64,000 nucleotides of DNA from SHZI01 sp040080965 (GCA_040080965.1 JBEBHH010000001.1:62001-126000); one strand, 5' to 3'; shown: positions 15,391 to 24,992, counted from the stretch's first letter. Notes: generated from the letters alone by a model not told the origin. Translations and numbers: made by a program.

Positions 15391-15981
15391 ATGCGCGGTC
15401 ACGTCACGACATTTCTGTCCCTGTCGCTGCTCGGTCTGGTGGTGGGCTGCACCACGCCATCGCCGCCGCGGCACGAGTCCCAGGCCGTTCCGGGTGTGGA
15501 CCTGGCCAGCTACGGCACGTTTAGCCTGACCAACCCCGCCGGCGCCTCCGAGGCTGATCCGCCCATGCGCATGCTCGACGTGAACATTCGCAGCGCGCTG
15601 AAGGCGGAGATGACGAAGCGCGGCTTCCGGGAAGTGGAAGCGAACCCCGACCTGCGAATCGACTACGAGACGACGGCCCAGGACAAGATCAAGTCCAGCC
15701 CGGTCCGGATCGGTATTGGCATGGGCAGCTGGGGTGGCAACGTGGGTGGCTCGGTTGGCGTCAGCAGTTCGAGCGTCCAGAGCTACCAGGAAGGGCGGCT
15801 CATAATTCACGTTGCGGATACCGCCAAGAACCAGGAAGTCTGGAACGGGACGGTGTCCGGCAAGGTCGACCGGTCTAGCCTGGATGCTGACGCGGTGGCG
15901 CGGGTCGTGGCGCTGGCGATGGAGAGTTTTCCGGTGCGGGGTGCGGCGCCAATCCCGGACGCGAAAAACCCCGCGTTTTAG
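15391..15981 (+). CDS. DUF4136-type lipoprotein
   Basis: 196 residues. The ATG at 15391 has GGGAG eight bases upstream. The signal MRGHVTTFLSLSLLGLVVGC gives a lipobox with Cys20. The mature part reads VDLASYGTFSLT, then LDVNIRSALKAEMTKRGF and PDLRIDYETT, the pattern of DUF4136 lipoproteins (small, helix-then-strand). A Gly/Ser-rich stretch (GIGMGSWGGNVGGSVGVSSSS) sits in the middle. The end of the gene, including its stop codon, lies inside the hairpin that terminates ssrA on the other strand. Confidence 0.8.
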   Translation: MRGHVTTFLSLSLLGLVVGCTTPSPPRHESQAVPGVDLASYGTFSLTNPAGASEADPPMRMLDVNIRSALKAEMTKRGFREVEANPDLRIDYETTAQDKIKSSPVRIGIGMGSWGGNVGGSVGVSSSSVQSYQEGRLIIHVADTAKNQEVWNGTVSGKVDRSSLDADAVARVVALAMESFPVRGAAPIPDAKNPAF

Positions 15982-15989
15982 CGGGGTTT
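15964..15989 (-). terminator. Intrinsic terminator of ssrA
   Basis: On the minus strand AAACCCCGC, a six-base loop and GCGGGGTTTTT form a 9-bp stem followed by a T run. It lies 34 bp beyond the 3' CCA of tmRNA. The plus-strand reading lacks a T tract, so it works for ssrA and not for the lipoprotein gene. Confidence 0.8.
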
Positions 15990-16022
15990 CCGGTCGTCGT
16001 CGCACTCGGCTGGACTCTTGTT

Positions 16023-16388
16023 TGGTGGAGGCGGCGGGAATCGAACCCGCGTCCGCAAGTCCGCTGCCCTCAGATCTACATGCGTATTCCGCCAATTGTC
16101 TTACTGGCAGCTACCCGACGGACAGGGACAACTGACAGCCAGTCCAGTAAATGGTCTTTAACGTGAAGGCCCTGGACAAACCCGCACGCGATCCCGTGGT
16201 TGATGACTCCTGGGTCTGGACCGCACGGGCACGGTGCCAGTCAGAAGGCTCTCAAGACTGGTTTTTAAGCAGCGAGAGCGTAGTTGTCGTCGTTGGCAAC
16301 TAAGTGTTTGCAGATGGATTTACGAGGTGATCTGCACCTCGGCATGCACCAAGGGGTTTGTAACCCACGTCGAAACCATGTCGCCCCC
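16023..16388 (-). ncRNA. ssrA: Transfer-messenger RNA (tmRNA)
   Basis: 366 nt, rescuing stalled ribosomes together with SmpB. The 5' end GGGGGCG pairs with CGCCTCC just before ACCA at the 3' end (one G-U pair), forming the tRNA-like acceptor stem, and the T arm GGGTTCGATTCCC is present. The tag frame at 16297-16265 starts GCC AAC GAC and encodes ANDDNYALAA followed by TAA, a degradation tag that differs from E. coli only at Asp for Glu in position 4. smpB lies upstream on the same strand, the usual gammaproteobacterial order. Confidence 0.97.
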
Positions 16389-16397
16389 AGTCGCAAC

Positions 16398-16426
16398 ATT
16401 ATTGGGTGCCAGGTCCGGGAAGACAA
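16398..16426 (-). promoter_or_regulatory. Sigma-70 promoter of ssrA
   Basis: On the minus strand TTGTCT, a 17-base spacer and AATAAT lie just upstream of the mature tmRNA 5' end (nine bases between the -10 and position 16388). A short 5' leader removed by RNase P is expected. Confidence 0.6.
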
Positions 16427-16453
16427 GGGCGTGGGTCGCGCCGGTCGGCGCTC

Positions 16454-16963
16454 CTACCCGCGGCGCAACACGCGGCCTTTCTGGCGCTGCCAGTCCCGGT
16501 CCTTGATGGAATCCCGCTTGTCGCGCACGTTCTTGCCCTTGGCGAGGCCCAGCGTGACCTTGGCCCGGCCGTTGACCCAGTTCATCGCGAGGGGCACCAG
16601 CGTGTAGCCGTCCCGCTCCACGGCGCCCCGGAGCCGGTCGATCTCGCGGCGGTGGAGCAGCAGCTTGCGCATCCGCACCGGGTTTGCCTCCACGTGCGTT
16701 GAGGCGGAGGTGAGTGCCGTGATGTGCGCGCCGATCAGCCAGGCCTCGTCGTTCCGGAAAATTGCGTAGGACTCCTTCAGGTTCGCCTTTGCGTCCCGAA
16801 GGCTCTTGACTTCCCACCCGAGCAGGACGATACCCGCCTCGAATTTGTCCTCGATGTGAAAGTCGAAGCGCGCCTTGCGGTTCTCCGCGATCAGGCGCGG
16901 CGTGGTATCCGCCTTCTTCGGCTTTGCCGGCTTGTCGGTCCGGGTGGATTTCTTCGCGCTCAT
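16454..16963 (-). CDS. smpB: SsrA-binding protein SmpB
   Basis: 169 residues. SmpB binds tmRNA and places it in the empty A site of stalled ribosomes. Family blocks are clear: IAENRKARFDFHIEDKFEAGIVLLGWEVKSLR, the ALTSASTHVEANPVR loop, and the basic C-terminal tail KGKNVRDKRDSIKDRDWQRQKGR, which enters the mRNA channel. The N-terminal 20 residues are Lys-rich and longer than in E. coli SmpB (160). The gene lies 65 bp upstream of ssrA on the same strand and is divergent from the RatA-type gene. Confidence 0.98.
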   Translation of the reverse strand: MSAKKSTRTDKPAKPKKADTTPRLIAENRKARFDFHIEDKFEAGIVLLGWEVKSLRDAKANLKESYAIFRNDEAWLIGAHITALTSASTHVEANPVRMRKLLLHRREIDRLRGAVERDGYTLVPLAMNWVNGRAKVTLGLAKGKNVRDKRDSIKDRDWQRQKGRVLRRG

Positions 16964-17015
16964 TCGGCAACAATCCTGCCAGCTTCAGGGGGCGGCTACA
17001 GTCGATTCAGTTTCA

Positions 17016-17471
17016 ATGCGCGAAGTTCATCGCAGCGCCATCGTGCCCTACGCGGCGGAGGCCATGTTCGCACTCGTGGCGGACGTGGAGGCCTACCCCC
17101 GGTTCCTGCCCGGGTGCACGGCCAGTTCCATCCTGTCCCGGGAGCCCGGTGGCCTGGTCGCCAGCCTCTCGCTGTCGAAGGGCCCATTCTCTTCCAGCTT
17201 CACCACGCGCAATACGCTGGAGCCGCCACGCCGCCTGTCCATGGAACTGGTGGATGGGCCGTTCCAGAGCCTGCATGGCGAGTGGCTGGTCACGCCCCTG
17301 GTCGGTTCGGCTGGCCCTGCACCCGTGGCCGAAGGCTGCCGGATCGAATTGCGCGTGCGGTTCCAGTTCGCCGGCACCGCCCGGGACCTCCTGCTGGGCC
17401 CGGCCTTCGAGCTGACCTGCAGCGGCCTGGTGGATGCCTTCGTCGCGCGGGCCAAGGCGGTCTACGGCTGA
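17016..17471 (+). CDS. ratA: RatA/COQ10-type START-domain protein
   Basis: 151 residues. The polyketide-cyclase/COQ10 fold is shown by the opening VHRSAIVPYAAEAMFALVADVEAYPRFLPGC and the ending GPAFELTCSGLVDAFVARAKAVYG. E. coli RatA is described as an inhibitor of 70S ribosome association, while related COQ10 proteins bind ubiquinone, so either role is possible. The ATG at 17016 is the family start; frames extending upstream run into smpB's promoter region. Convergent with bamE across 3 bp. The rnfH gene usually found next to ratA in E. coli is absent. Confidence 0.88.
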   Translation: MREVHRSAIVPYAAEAMFALVADVEAYPRFLPGCTASSILSREPGGLVASLSLSKGPFSSSFTTRNTLEPPRRLSMELVDGPFQSLHGEWLVTPLVGSAGPAPVAEGCRIELRVRFQFAGTARDLLLGPAFELTCSGLVDAFVARAKAVYG

Positions 17472-17474
17472 GGC

Positions 17475-17852
17475 TCAGCCCTGCTGGCTGCTACCAGGCC
17501 CGACGGGTACGTCCCGGTTGATTTCCCGGACGGTGTCACCGTCGAACCAGACGATGATCCAGCGTTGGGTGGTTTTGCGGCTCTTGCCGGGCTTCAGGTA
17601 GTACATGTAGTCCCAGCGGTCCGCGCGGAAGGGGTCTGCGGCGATCGGTGTGCCCAGCAAGTACCGCACCTGGTTGCGGGTCATTCCGGGCTGAACGGCC
17701 TCGATGTCCTTCTGGTCCAGCAGGTTTCCCTGCTGCACGTCCAGCCGGTACACGCAGCCGCCGGTCAGGCCGGCCGGGACGACCAGGACCAATGCCAGTG
17801 CCACGGGAAGGGCAAGGGTGCGCAGACTGCGCTGCAGGACGGAGGGTGCCAT
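17475..17852 (-). CDS. bamE: Outer-membrane assembly lipoprotein BamE
   Basis: 125 residues. BamE is a lipoprotein of the BAM complex that inserts outer-membrane beta-barrel proteins. The signal ends LTGGC with Cys33 (Thr at -3 is a mild departure from the usual Leu). The mature part VYRLDVQQGNLLDQKDIEAVQPGMTRNQVRYLLGTP and the RWDYMYYLKPG strand match the family closely. Divergent from fur with a 42-bp gap, in which I found no clear Fur box. Confidence 0.96.
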   Translation of the reverse strand: MAPSVLQRSLRTLALPVALALVLVVPAGLTGGCVYRLDVQQGNLLDQKDIEAVQPGMTRNQVRYLLGTPIAADPFRADRWDYMYYLKPGKSRKTTQRWIIVWFDGDTVREINRDVPVGPGSSQQG

Positions 17853-17894
17853 AATCGGGGCGAATCATAGCCGATCAGCGGATGACCTGAACCC

Positions 17895-18299
17895 ATGGAG
17901 CCAAAGGATCTACGCAAGGCAGGCCTCAAGGCCACCACGCCCCGGCTCCGGATCCTCGAGATCCTCCAGGAGGGCGGTCCCCAACACCTGAGCGCCGAGG
18001 ATATCTACCGCCGCCTGGCCGACGCGGGTGACGACGTGGGGCTGGCAACCGTCTACCGCGTCCTCACCCAGTTCGAACAGGCCGGGCTGGTCACCCGGCA
18101 CAATTTCGCCAGCGACCACTCGGTATTTGAACTGGAGTCGGGCCGCCACCACGACCACATGGTGTGCGTCGAGTCGGGGCGTGTCGTCGAATTCTCCAAT
18201 GACGAAATCGAACGCCTCCAGCGTGAGATCGCCGGGCGGCACGGCTTTGACCTGGTGGATCACAGCCTCGTGCTCTACGTGAAGCCGAAAGCTCCGTAG
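17895..18299 (+). CDS. fur: Ferric uptake regulator Fur
   Basis: 134 residues, close to the short Pseudomonas form (134) rather than E. coli (148). Fur represses iron-uptake genes when loaded with Fe(II). The winged-helix part has GLKATTPRLRILEIL and LATVYRVLTQFEQAGLV. The regulatory metal site shows HHDHMVC (residues 85-91). The second cysteine of the usual CxxC structural zinc site is replaced by Ser (Cys91-Val-Glu-Ser94), and the C-terminal cysteines are also missing. Convergent with recN, 8 bp apart. Confidence 0.97.
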   Translation: MEPKDLRKAGLKATTPRLRILEILQEGGPQHLSAEDIYRRLADAGDDVGLATVYRVLTQFEQAGLVTRHNFASDHSVFELESGRHHDHMVCVESGRVVEFSNDEIERLQREIAGRHGFDLVDHSLVLYVKPKAP

Positions 18300-18307
18300 G
18301 AGCGCCT

Positions 18308-20029
18308 TCAGGCGCGACTCTTCTTCTTCCTTCCCGATGGCTGGTCGCGGCTGGAGCCGCTCCTGCCTTCCGCCAGCATTTCTTCGGCGTGGGCCCGTGT
18401 CTGGTCGGTGATCTTCACGCCACCCAGCATGCGCGCCGTCTCTTCCACCCGTTCGGCCGCGCTCAACATTCGGACGGCCGTGGTCGTCTTGCCTGCTCGC
18501 GCGGCCTTGCTGACCGTTGCCTGGTGCTCGGCGAGGGTGGCCACCTGGGGCAGGTGCGTGATGCACAGCACCTGCCGGCCGTTGCTGAGTTCCCGCAGGC
18601 GCCTGCCGACCATCTCGGCCACCGCGCCACCCACGCCGGCGTCGACCTCGTCGAAGACCAGCGTGGGTGCGCCTCGGGTCGCGGTGGCAACCACCTGAAT
18701 GGCCAGGTTCAGCCGCGACAACTCGCCGCCCGACGCGACCCGGCTCATGGGTGCCGGCGGTTGCCCCGCGTTGGTCGTGACCAGGAACTCCACGTCATCC
18801 GCGCCATGGGCGGCTATGCCGCCGTCCGGCAGCGGCGCCACGCGCACTTCGAAGCGGCCCCCCGGCATGCCCAGTGTTGCCATGTTCTTCGTGACCACCT
18901 GGCCCAGCGAGCGCGCGGCGCCCTCGCGGCCCGTGGTGAGCGTCCCTGCCAGTGCCTGGAGCTCGCGGCGCCGGTCCGCCGCCGCGCCCGCCAGCCGCTC
19001 CAGCGTGATCTCCCCGCCGGTCAGCGCCGCCAGCTCCTGCTGCAGTCGGTCCAGCAGGGCCGGCAGTTCATCCGGCGTGCAACGGTGCTTGCGTGAGCTG
19101 TCGCGCAGTGCCGCGAGCCGGTCCGCGATCTCGGTCTCGCGGCCGGGGTCCGGGTCCAGCCGTGCGAGACGGTGGCGGATCAGGTCGGCGGCTTCGCCAA
19201 CCTGCGCCTCCGCCTCGGCGAGCAGGCGCAGCGGCGCTTCGAGCTCCGGGTCGAACCGCAGCACGTCATCCAGGGCGTGGCGCGCGGTACCGATTGCCGC
19301 CTGGGCCGAACCGTCCTCGTCGTCGTAGGCCCTGGCGAGGGCCCGGTCGAGGGCCTCCCCGATACGCTGGCGGTGGGCGAGGGCGGTGTGCTCACGTTCC
19401 AGGTCGGCGAACTCCCCGGCCCGGGGCCTGAGTGCGTCGAGTTCCCCGGCCTGGAAGGTCAGCAGCTCGACCCGGCTGTCACGGTCGCGTTGGGCGCCAG
19501 CCAGCTGCTCCAGGGCGGCTTCGGCCGCCAACCACGCACCATGAGCGTCCCTCAAACGGGTAATCAGGGCAGCATGTCCCGCCAGGTCGTCCAGGATTTC
19601 CCGCTGGGCGGTCCGGTGCCTCAGCGACTGGTAGTCCTGCTGGCCGCAGATATCCACCAGCCTGGCGCCCAGCTCGCGCAGGGTCTGCACGGGCACGGGG
19701 CGGCCATTGATCCAGGCTTTCGATCGCCCGTCTGTGCCGATGACCCTGCGCAGCAGGCAGCTGCCTTCGTCGGCCAGCTCGTTGTCCTGCAGCCAGCGGC
19801 CGGCGGCACTGCCATCCGCAGGTTCGAAACTCGCCAGCACCTCGAGCCGGCTGGCGCCGGCGCGGATTGCCTGTGCATCGCCACGCTCGCCCACGGCGAG
19901 GGCCAGGGCGTCGATCAGAATCGATTTGCCGGCACCGGTTTCGCCCGTGAGCACAGTAAACCCGCTGCCAAAGTCCAGCGTTACTTCCTCGATGACGGCG
20001 AGGTCGCGGATCTGGAGCTGGGTCAGCAT
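18308..20029 (-). CDS. recN: DNA repair protein RecN
   Basis: 573 residues. RecN is an SMC-like ATPase that helps join DNA ends during double-strand-break repair. The start MLTQLQIRDLAVIEEVTLDF leads into the P-loop GETGAGKS (29-36). A central coiled coil follows, then the ABC signature SGGELSRLNLAIQVV and Walker B PTLVFDEVDAG. The ATG at 20029 is chosen from the family start; the open frame further upstream overlaps nadK. Thirteen bp separate it from nadK on the same strand. The C-terminal tail after the ATPase head is Arg/Lys/Ser-rich. Confidence 0.97.
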   Translation of the reverse strand: MLTQLQIRDLAVIEEVTLDFGSGFTVLTGETGAGKSILIDALALAVGERGDAQAIRAGASRLEVLASFEPADGSAAGRWLQDNELADEGSCLLRRVIGTDGRSKAWINGRPVPVQTLRELGARLVDICGQQDYQSLRHRTAQREILDDLAGHAALITRLRDAHGAWLAAEAALEQLAGAQRDRDSRVELLTFQAGELDALRPRAGEFADLEREHTALAHRQRIGEALDRALARAYDDEDGSAQAAIGTARHALDDVLRFDPELEAPLRLLAEAEAQVGEAADLIRHRLARLDPDPGRETEIADRLAALRDSSRKHRCTPDELPALLDRLQQELAALTGGEITLERLAGAAADRRRELQALAGTLTTGREGAARSLGQVVTKNMATLGMPGGRFEVRVAPLPDGGIAAHGADDVEFLVTTNAGQPPAPMSRVASGGELSRLNLAIQVVATATRGAPTLVFDEVDAGVGGAVAEMVGRRLRELSNGRQVLCITHLPQVATLAEHQATVSKAARAGKTTTAVRMLSAAERVEETARMLGGVKITDQTRAHAEEMLAEGRSGSSRDQPSGRKKKSRA

Positions 20030-20042
20030 GGAGAGTGGTGCG

Positions 20043-20999
20043 TCAGCCCTTGCCGCCGGCGCCGCGGGGCCGGTTCTTGCCATGGTCCCGGGTATCGCGG
20101 CCCCAGAGGAGCTTGCTGCGGAGGATCTCGAAATAGTCGTAGCCGACCGGATGCACGAGCTCGATCCGTTCCCGCGCAGCACTGACACGGACGCTGCCGC
20201 CGGGACCGAGCCGGCCCAGCAGCTCCCCGTCGCAGGTGACTTCGGCGCGGTCCACCTGCTGCGATTTCGGCGATGGCGTCGAGTGCAGGCGTACTTCGGC
20301 TACCCGCGTACCCGGGATGACCAGGGGACGGTCGCTGAGCGTGTGGGGGCAGATGGGCGTCAACACAAGTGCGTCGAGGCCCGGTTCGACGATCGGCCCG
20401 CCGCAACTGAGCGCGTAGGCGGTGGATCCGGTCGGCGTGGCGATGATGAAGCCGTCGCCAAGGTGCGTGTTGACATAGCCGCCGTCCACGAACGTCTGGT
20501 ACTCCACCATCCGGCCGGTGTCGTGGCGCTTGACCACCACGTCGTTCAGGGCGATGGCGCTGGCTACCACCCGGTTGTTCCGCACGACCGAGGCCACGAG
20601 CAGCATGCGCTGCTCGCTCACGTAACGGCCGGCCAGGATCTGGTCGATGTGCGCCAGCATGTGCTCGGGGCCGACGTCGGCCAGGAAACCCAGGCGTCCG
20701 CGATTGATACCCACCAGCGGCACCTTGCGGCCCGCAATGCGCCGGGCGGCGTACAGCATGCTACCGTCCCCCCCGATGGCAACGACCAGATCAACCCCAA
20801 CGGCCAGCCGGTCCTCGGCGACGCGCTTCGCGCGGGCGGGCAGTGAGCGGGCGCGAACCGCCCTGCTGACCTTCACGCTGCAGCCGGCCTGGAGAAGGTG
20901 AGTGGCCAGGATCCGCATGGCCTCGAGGGCGCGCGGGTCGCGCGGGTTGCCCATGAGGGCAATGGCCGAGAACTGTCGGTGGCGCGGCTTCTTGTTCAT
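20043..20999 (-). CDS. nadK: NAD kinase
   Basis: 318 residues. It phosphorylates NAD to NADP. The motif GGDGS (76-80, with catalytic Asp78) and the second family motif ALNDVVV are present, as is the DGFIIATPTGSTAYALSCGGPIV block that binds NAD. The C-terminus has about 20 extra polar, basic residues (DTRDHGKNRPRGAGGKG). It is the first gene of the nadK-recN pair and divergent from hrcA with a 62-bp gap. Confidence 0.97.
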   Translation of the reverse strand: MNKKPRHRQFSAIALMGNPRDPRALEAMRILATHLLQAGCSVKVSRAVRARSLPARAKRVAEDRLAVGVDLVVAIGGDGSMLYAARRIAGRKVPLVGINRGRLGFLADVGPEHMLAHIDQILAGRYVSEQRMLLVASVVRNNRVVASAIALNDVVVKRHDTGRMVEYQTFVDGGYVNTHLGDGFIIATPTGSTAYALSCGGPIVEPGLDALVLTPICPHTLSDRPLVIPGTRVAEVRLHSTPSPKSQQVDRAEVTCDGELLGRLGPGGSVRVSAARERIELVHPVGYDYFEILRSKLLWGRDTRDHGKNRPRGAGGKG

Positions 21000-21020
21000 T
21001 TTGCTTTGCTTATCATGACC

Positions 21021-21047
21021 TTGACACTCTCCACGGCCGATTGCTAG
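21021..21047. promoter_or_regulatory. Degenerate CIRCE operator before hrcA
   Basis: TTGACACTC, nine bases, then GATTGCTAG. The consensus is TTAGCACTC-N9-GAGTGCTAA, so seven of nine bases match in each half and the N9 spacing is exact. The left half also contains TTGACA, which could serve as a -35 element. HrcA binds CIRCE, so this would be autoregulation. Confidence 0.5.
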
Positions 21048-21061
21048 CGTTCCCTGCAGCC

Positions 21062-22144
21062 ATGGCCAACGATCCCACCTCCGAGCTGCCGTCCGAACGT
21101 GCCCGGCAAATCCTGCGGATGCTCGTGGAACACTACATCCGCGAGGGGCAGCCGGTCGGGTCCCGCACCTTGTCCCGCAGCGCCGGGCTGGACCTGAGCC
21201 CCGCCACCATTCGCAATGTCATGGCCGACCTGGAAGACCTGGGGTTCATCATCGCACCCCACACCAGCGCCGGCCGGATTCCGACCGCCAAAGGTTACCG
21301 CTTTTTCGTCGACACGCTCGTGCGTCTGCAGCCCATGGCGGAGCCGGACGTGGTGCGGCTCCAGCACCAGCTCGAGGACAGGTTCCTTGGCGATGCCAAG
21401 GCTATCGCCGCCGCGGCGTCCTCGGCGCTGTCGTCGCTCACCAGCCTGGCCGGCGTCGTCACCATCCCGCGCCAGCCGCATTCCACGCTCCGGCACATCG
21501 AATTCCTGCCGCTGTCCGGCCGCCGGGTCCTCGCCATCCTGGTGGTCAACGACTCCGAGGTGCAGAACCGCATCCTCGACATGGAGCGGGACTACACCGA
21601 CGACGAGCTGCGTCGCGCGGCCAACTTCCTCAACGAACAGTTCACCGGCCTGGACCTGGGCGAGGTCCGGTCGCGACTGCTGGTCAACCTGGACGGCACC
21701 CGCGAGTTCATGAACCGGCTGATGCTGGACTCGATCTCCATCGCCGGCCCGGCCCAGAAGTCCGGCGCGGACAGCTCCGGGTACGTGCTCTCGGGCGAAA
21801 CCAAACTGATGAACTTTCAGGAACTGTCCGACGTGGAGAAGATCAAGCAGCTGTTCGAGGCCTTCGGCCAGCAGCGTGAGATCCTGACCCTCCTGGACCG
21901 GAGCGTGGCCGCCCAGGGCGTGCAGATCTTCATCGGCGAGGAATCCGGGTACCGCATCCTGGACGAGTGCACGATCGTGGCTGCGCCGTATACTGTGGAC
22001 GACCAGATCGTTGGCGTCCTTGGCGTCATCGGTCCCACGCGGATGGCCTACGAGCGGGTGATACCGATCGTGGACGTCACGGCGAGGCTGGTCGGCTCGG
22101 CGCTTAATTCCAGCCTGAACACCAACTTGAATTCCGGCTCCTGA
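21062..22144 (+). CDS. hrcA: Heat-inducible transcription repressor HrcA
   Basis: 360 residues. HrcA represses heat-shock operons by binding CIRCE and is kept active by GroEL. The N-terminal winged helix reads QILRMLVEHYIREGQPVGSRTLSRSAGLDLSPATIRNVMADLEDLGFI, followed by HTSAGRIPTAKGYRFFVD. The GAF-like core and the C-terminal YxxxDQIVGVLGVIGPTRMAYERVIP block are intact. The ATG at 21062 is preferred; a TTG at 21041 in the same frame would add seven residues and overlap the CIRCE-like element. First gene of hrcA-grpE-dnaK-dnaJ. Confidence 0.96.
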   Translation: MANDPTSELPSERARQILRMLVEHYIREGQPVGSRTLSRSAGLDLSPATIRNVMADLEDLGFIIAPHTSAGRIPTAKGYRFFVDTLVRLQPMAEPDVVRLQHQLEDRFLGDAKAIAAAASSALSSLTSLAGVVTIPRQPHSTLRHIEFLPLSGRRVLAILVVNDSEVQNRILDMERDYTDDELRRAANFLNEQFTGLDLGEVRSRLLVNLDGTREFMNRLMLDSISIAGPAQKSGADSSGYVLSGETKLMNFQELSDVEKIKQLFEAFGQQREILTLLDRSVAAQGVQIFIGEESGYRILDECTIVAAPYTVDDQIVGVLGVIGPTRMAYERVIPIVDVTARLVGSALNSSLNTNLNSGS

Positions 22145-22162
22145 CCCCCCATTTCGCTGACT

Positions 22163-22180
22163 GGCGGGCGGTGGCCCGCC
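22163..22180 (+). other. Hairpin between hrcA and grpE
   Basis: GGCGGGC, loop GGTG, GCCCGCC: a perfect 7-bp GC stem in the 67-bp gap, with no T tract after it. It may mark an mRNA processing or stability site. Confidence 0.45.
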
Positions 22181-22211
22181 CGTACCCGCACGTCCCGTAA
22201 GGAGCCTGCCG

Positions 22212-22832
22212 ATGTCAGACACCGACCACCCGGCCGACCACCCGGTCGAAAACCCTGATGGATCGGACATGCCCGCGCCCGAAGGGGCTGCCCCGGAGAC
22301 CGGTGCCGCCGACCCCGTCGCTGACCTTCGCGAGGCGCTGGAAAAGGCCGAAGCCACTGCCGCCGAGAACTGGAACCGCTACCTCCGGGCCGTGGCGGAG
22401 CTGGACAACGTGCGCAAGCGGGCTGCCCGCGATGTGGACGCGGCCCGCCGTTCCGGCGTGGAGAAGCTGGCCGGCGAACTGCTGGGCATCGTCGACAGCC
22501 TGGAGATGGGCCTCGAGACAGCCGGGTCTGCCTCGGCCGAAAACCTGCTGGCCGGCAAGCAGGCCACACTGCGCCTGCTGCGCGCGGCCTTCGAGAAGTT
22601 CGGTATCGAGCTCGTGGACCCCGTCGGCCATCCCTTCGACCCCCAGCTCCACGAGGCCATGAGCATGCAGCCGTCGGCGACCGCCACGCCCGGTTCCGTC
22701 CTGGCCGTCCTGCAGCGGGGTTACCGCCTGGGCGACCGCCTGCTGCGGCCGGCCCGGGTCATCGTAGCCGGAGAGCCGGTGGCTTCGGGCGCCACCCTGC
22801 CGGGCGGGGCGCCCCCGCCGGACGGGACCTGA
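22212..22832 (+). CDS. grpE: Nucleotide exchange factor GrpE
   Basis: 206 residues. GrpE releases ADP from DnaK. An acidic, Pro-rich N-terminus (about 1-36) is followed by the long dimerisation helix (LREALEKAEATAAENWNRYLRAVAELDNVRKR) and the C-terminal beta wing (FEKFGIELVDPVGHPFDPQLHEAMS ... VLAVLQRGYRLGDRLLRPARVIVA). The ATG at 22212 has TAAGGAG upstream. It follows hrcA by 67 bp and precedes dnaK by 123 bp. Confidence 0.97.
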   Translation: MSDTDHPADHPVENPDGSDMPAPEGAAPETGAADPVADLREALEKAEATAAENWNRYLRAVAELDNVRKRAARDVDAARRSGVEKLAGELLGIVDSLEMGLETAGSASAENLLAGKQATLRLLRAAFEKFGIELVDPVGHPFDPQLHEAMSMQPSATATPGSVLAVLQRGYRLGDRLLRPARVIVAGEPVASGATLPGGAPPPDGT

Positions 22833-22849
22833 CGGCAGGCGGCACCGGT

Positions 22850-22872
22850 TGCGCCCCTTGAAACCGGGCGCA
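22850..22872 (+). other. Hairpin overlapping the dnaK heat-shock promoter
   Basis: TGCGCCC, a nine-base loop, and GGGCGCA form a 7-bp stem just after grpE. The loop holds most of the CTTGAAA -35 element, so DNA or RNA structure and promoter share the same bases. Confidence 0.4.
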
Positions 22873-22885
22873 GCGGGCCCACATA
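22857..22885 (+). promoter_or_regulatory. Sigma-32-type heat-shock promoter of dnaK
   Basis: CCCCTTGAAA (-35, core CTTGAAA at 22857-22863), a 14-base spacer, then CCCACATA (22878-22885). The sigma-32 consensus is CTTGAAA, 11-16 bases, CCCCATnT. The expected transcription start near 22892 leaves a leader of about 65 bases before dnaK. Confidence 0.6.
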
Positions 22886-22897
22886 GGGAAACTAGCG

Positions 22898-22916
22898 GGC
22901 AGCCGCAGCGGCTGCC
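22898..22916 (+). other. Hairpin in the dnaK leader
   Basis: GGCAGCC, loop GCAGC, GGCTGCC: a perfect 7-bp stem 39 bp before the dnaK ATG, downstream of the predicted heat-shock start site, so it would be part of the dnaK leader RNA. Confidence 0.45.
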
Positions 22917-22955
22917 TTCGGATTTGAGCGATCTGGATATTTGATGGAGCGACGC

Positions 22956-24890
<1,935 letters not shown>

Positions 24891-24945
24891 GGCGCCGGCG
24901 GAGGCACGGACCGGTAGCCTTGAAGCTTCCGGTTCCCGACAACCC

Positions 24946-24974
24946 GACGGCCCGGTGCAGCGCACCGGGCCGTC
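24946..24974 (+). other. Strong 13-bp hairpin between dnaK and dnaJ
   Basis: GACGGCCCGGTGC, loop AGC, GCACCGGGCCGTC: a perfect 13-bp GC-rich stem ending 18 bp before the dnaJ ATG. It is followed by ATTGCATTGG, not a T tract, so full termination is unlikely. Partial attenuation or 3'-end protection of dnaK mRNA is possible. Confidence 0.7.
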
Positions 24975-24992
24975 ATTGCATTGGTCCAGAGC

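Noticed and set aside
14410..16095. 561-codon minus-strand frame running from the tmRNA 3' end through the lipoprotein and EamA genes
   Set aside because: It begins inside the tmRNA tRNA-like domain and runs antisense to two well-supported genes. The protein is low in hydrophobic residues and full of His/Arg/Gln, typical of a false frame.
17853..17894. Fur box between bamE and fur
   Set aside because: The sequence has only a short GAATCATA-like match and no 19-bp palindrome.
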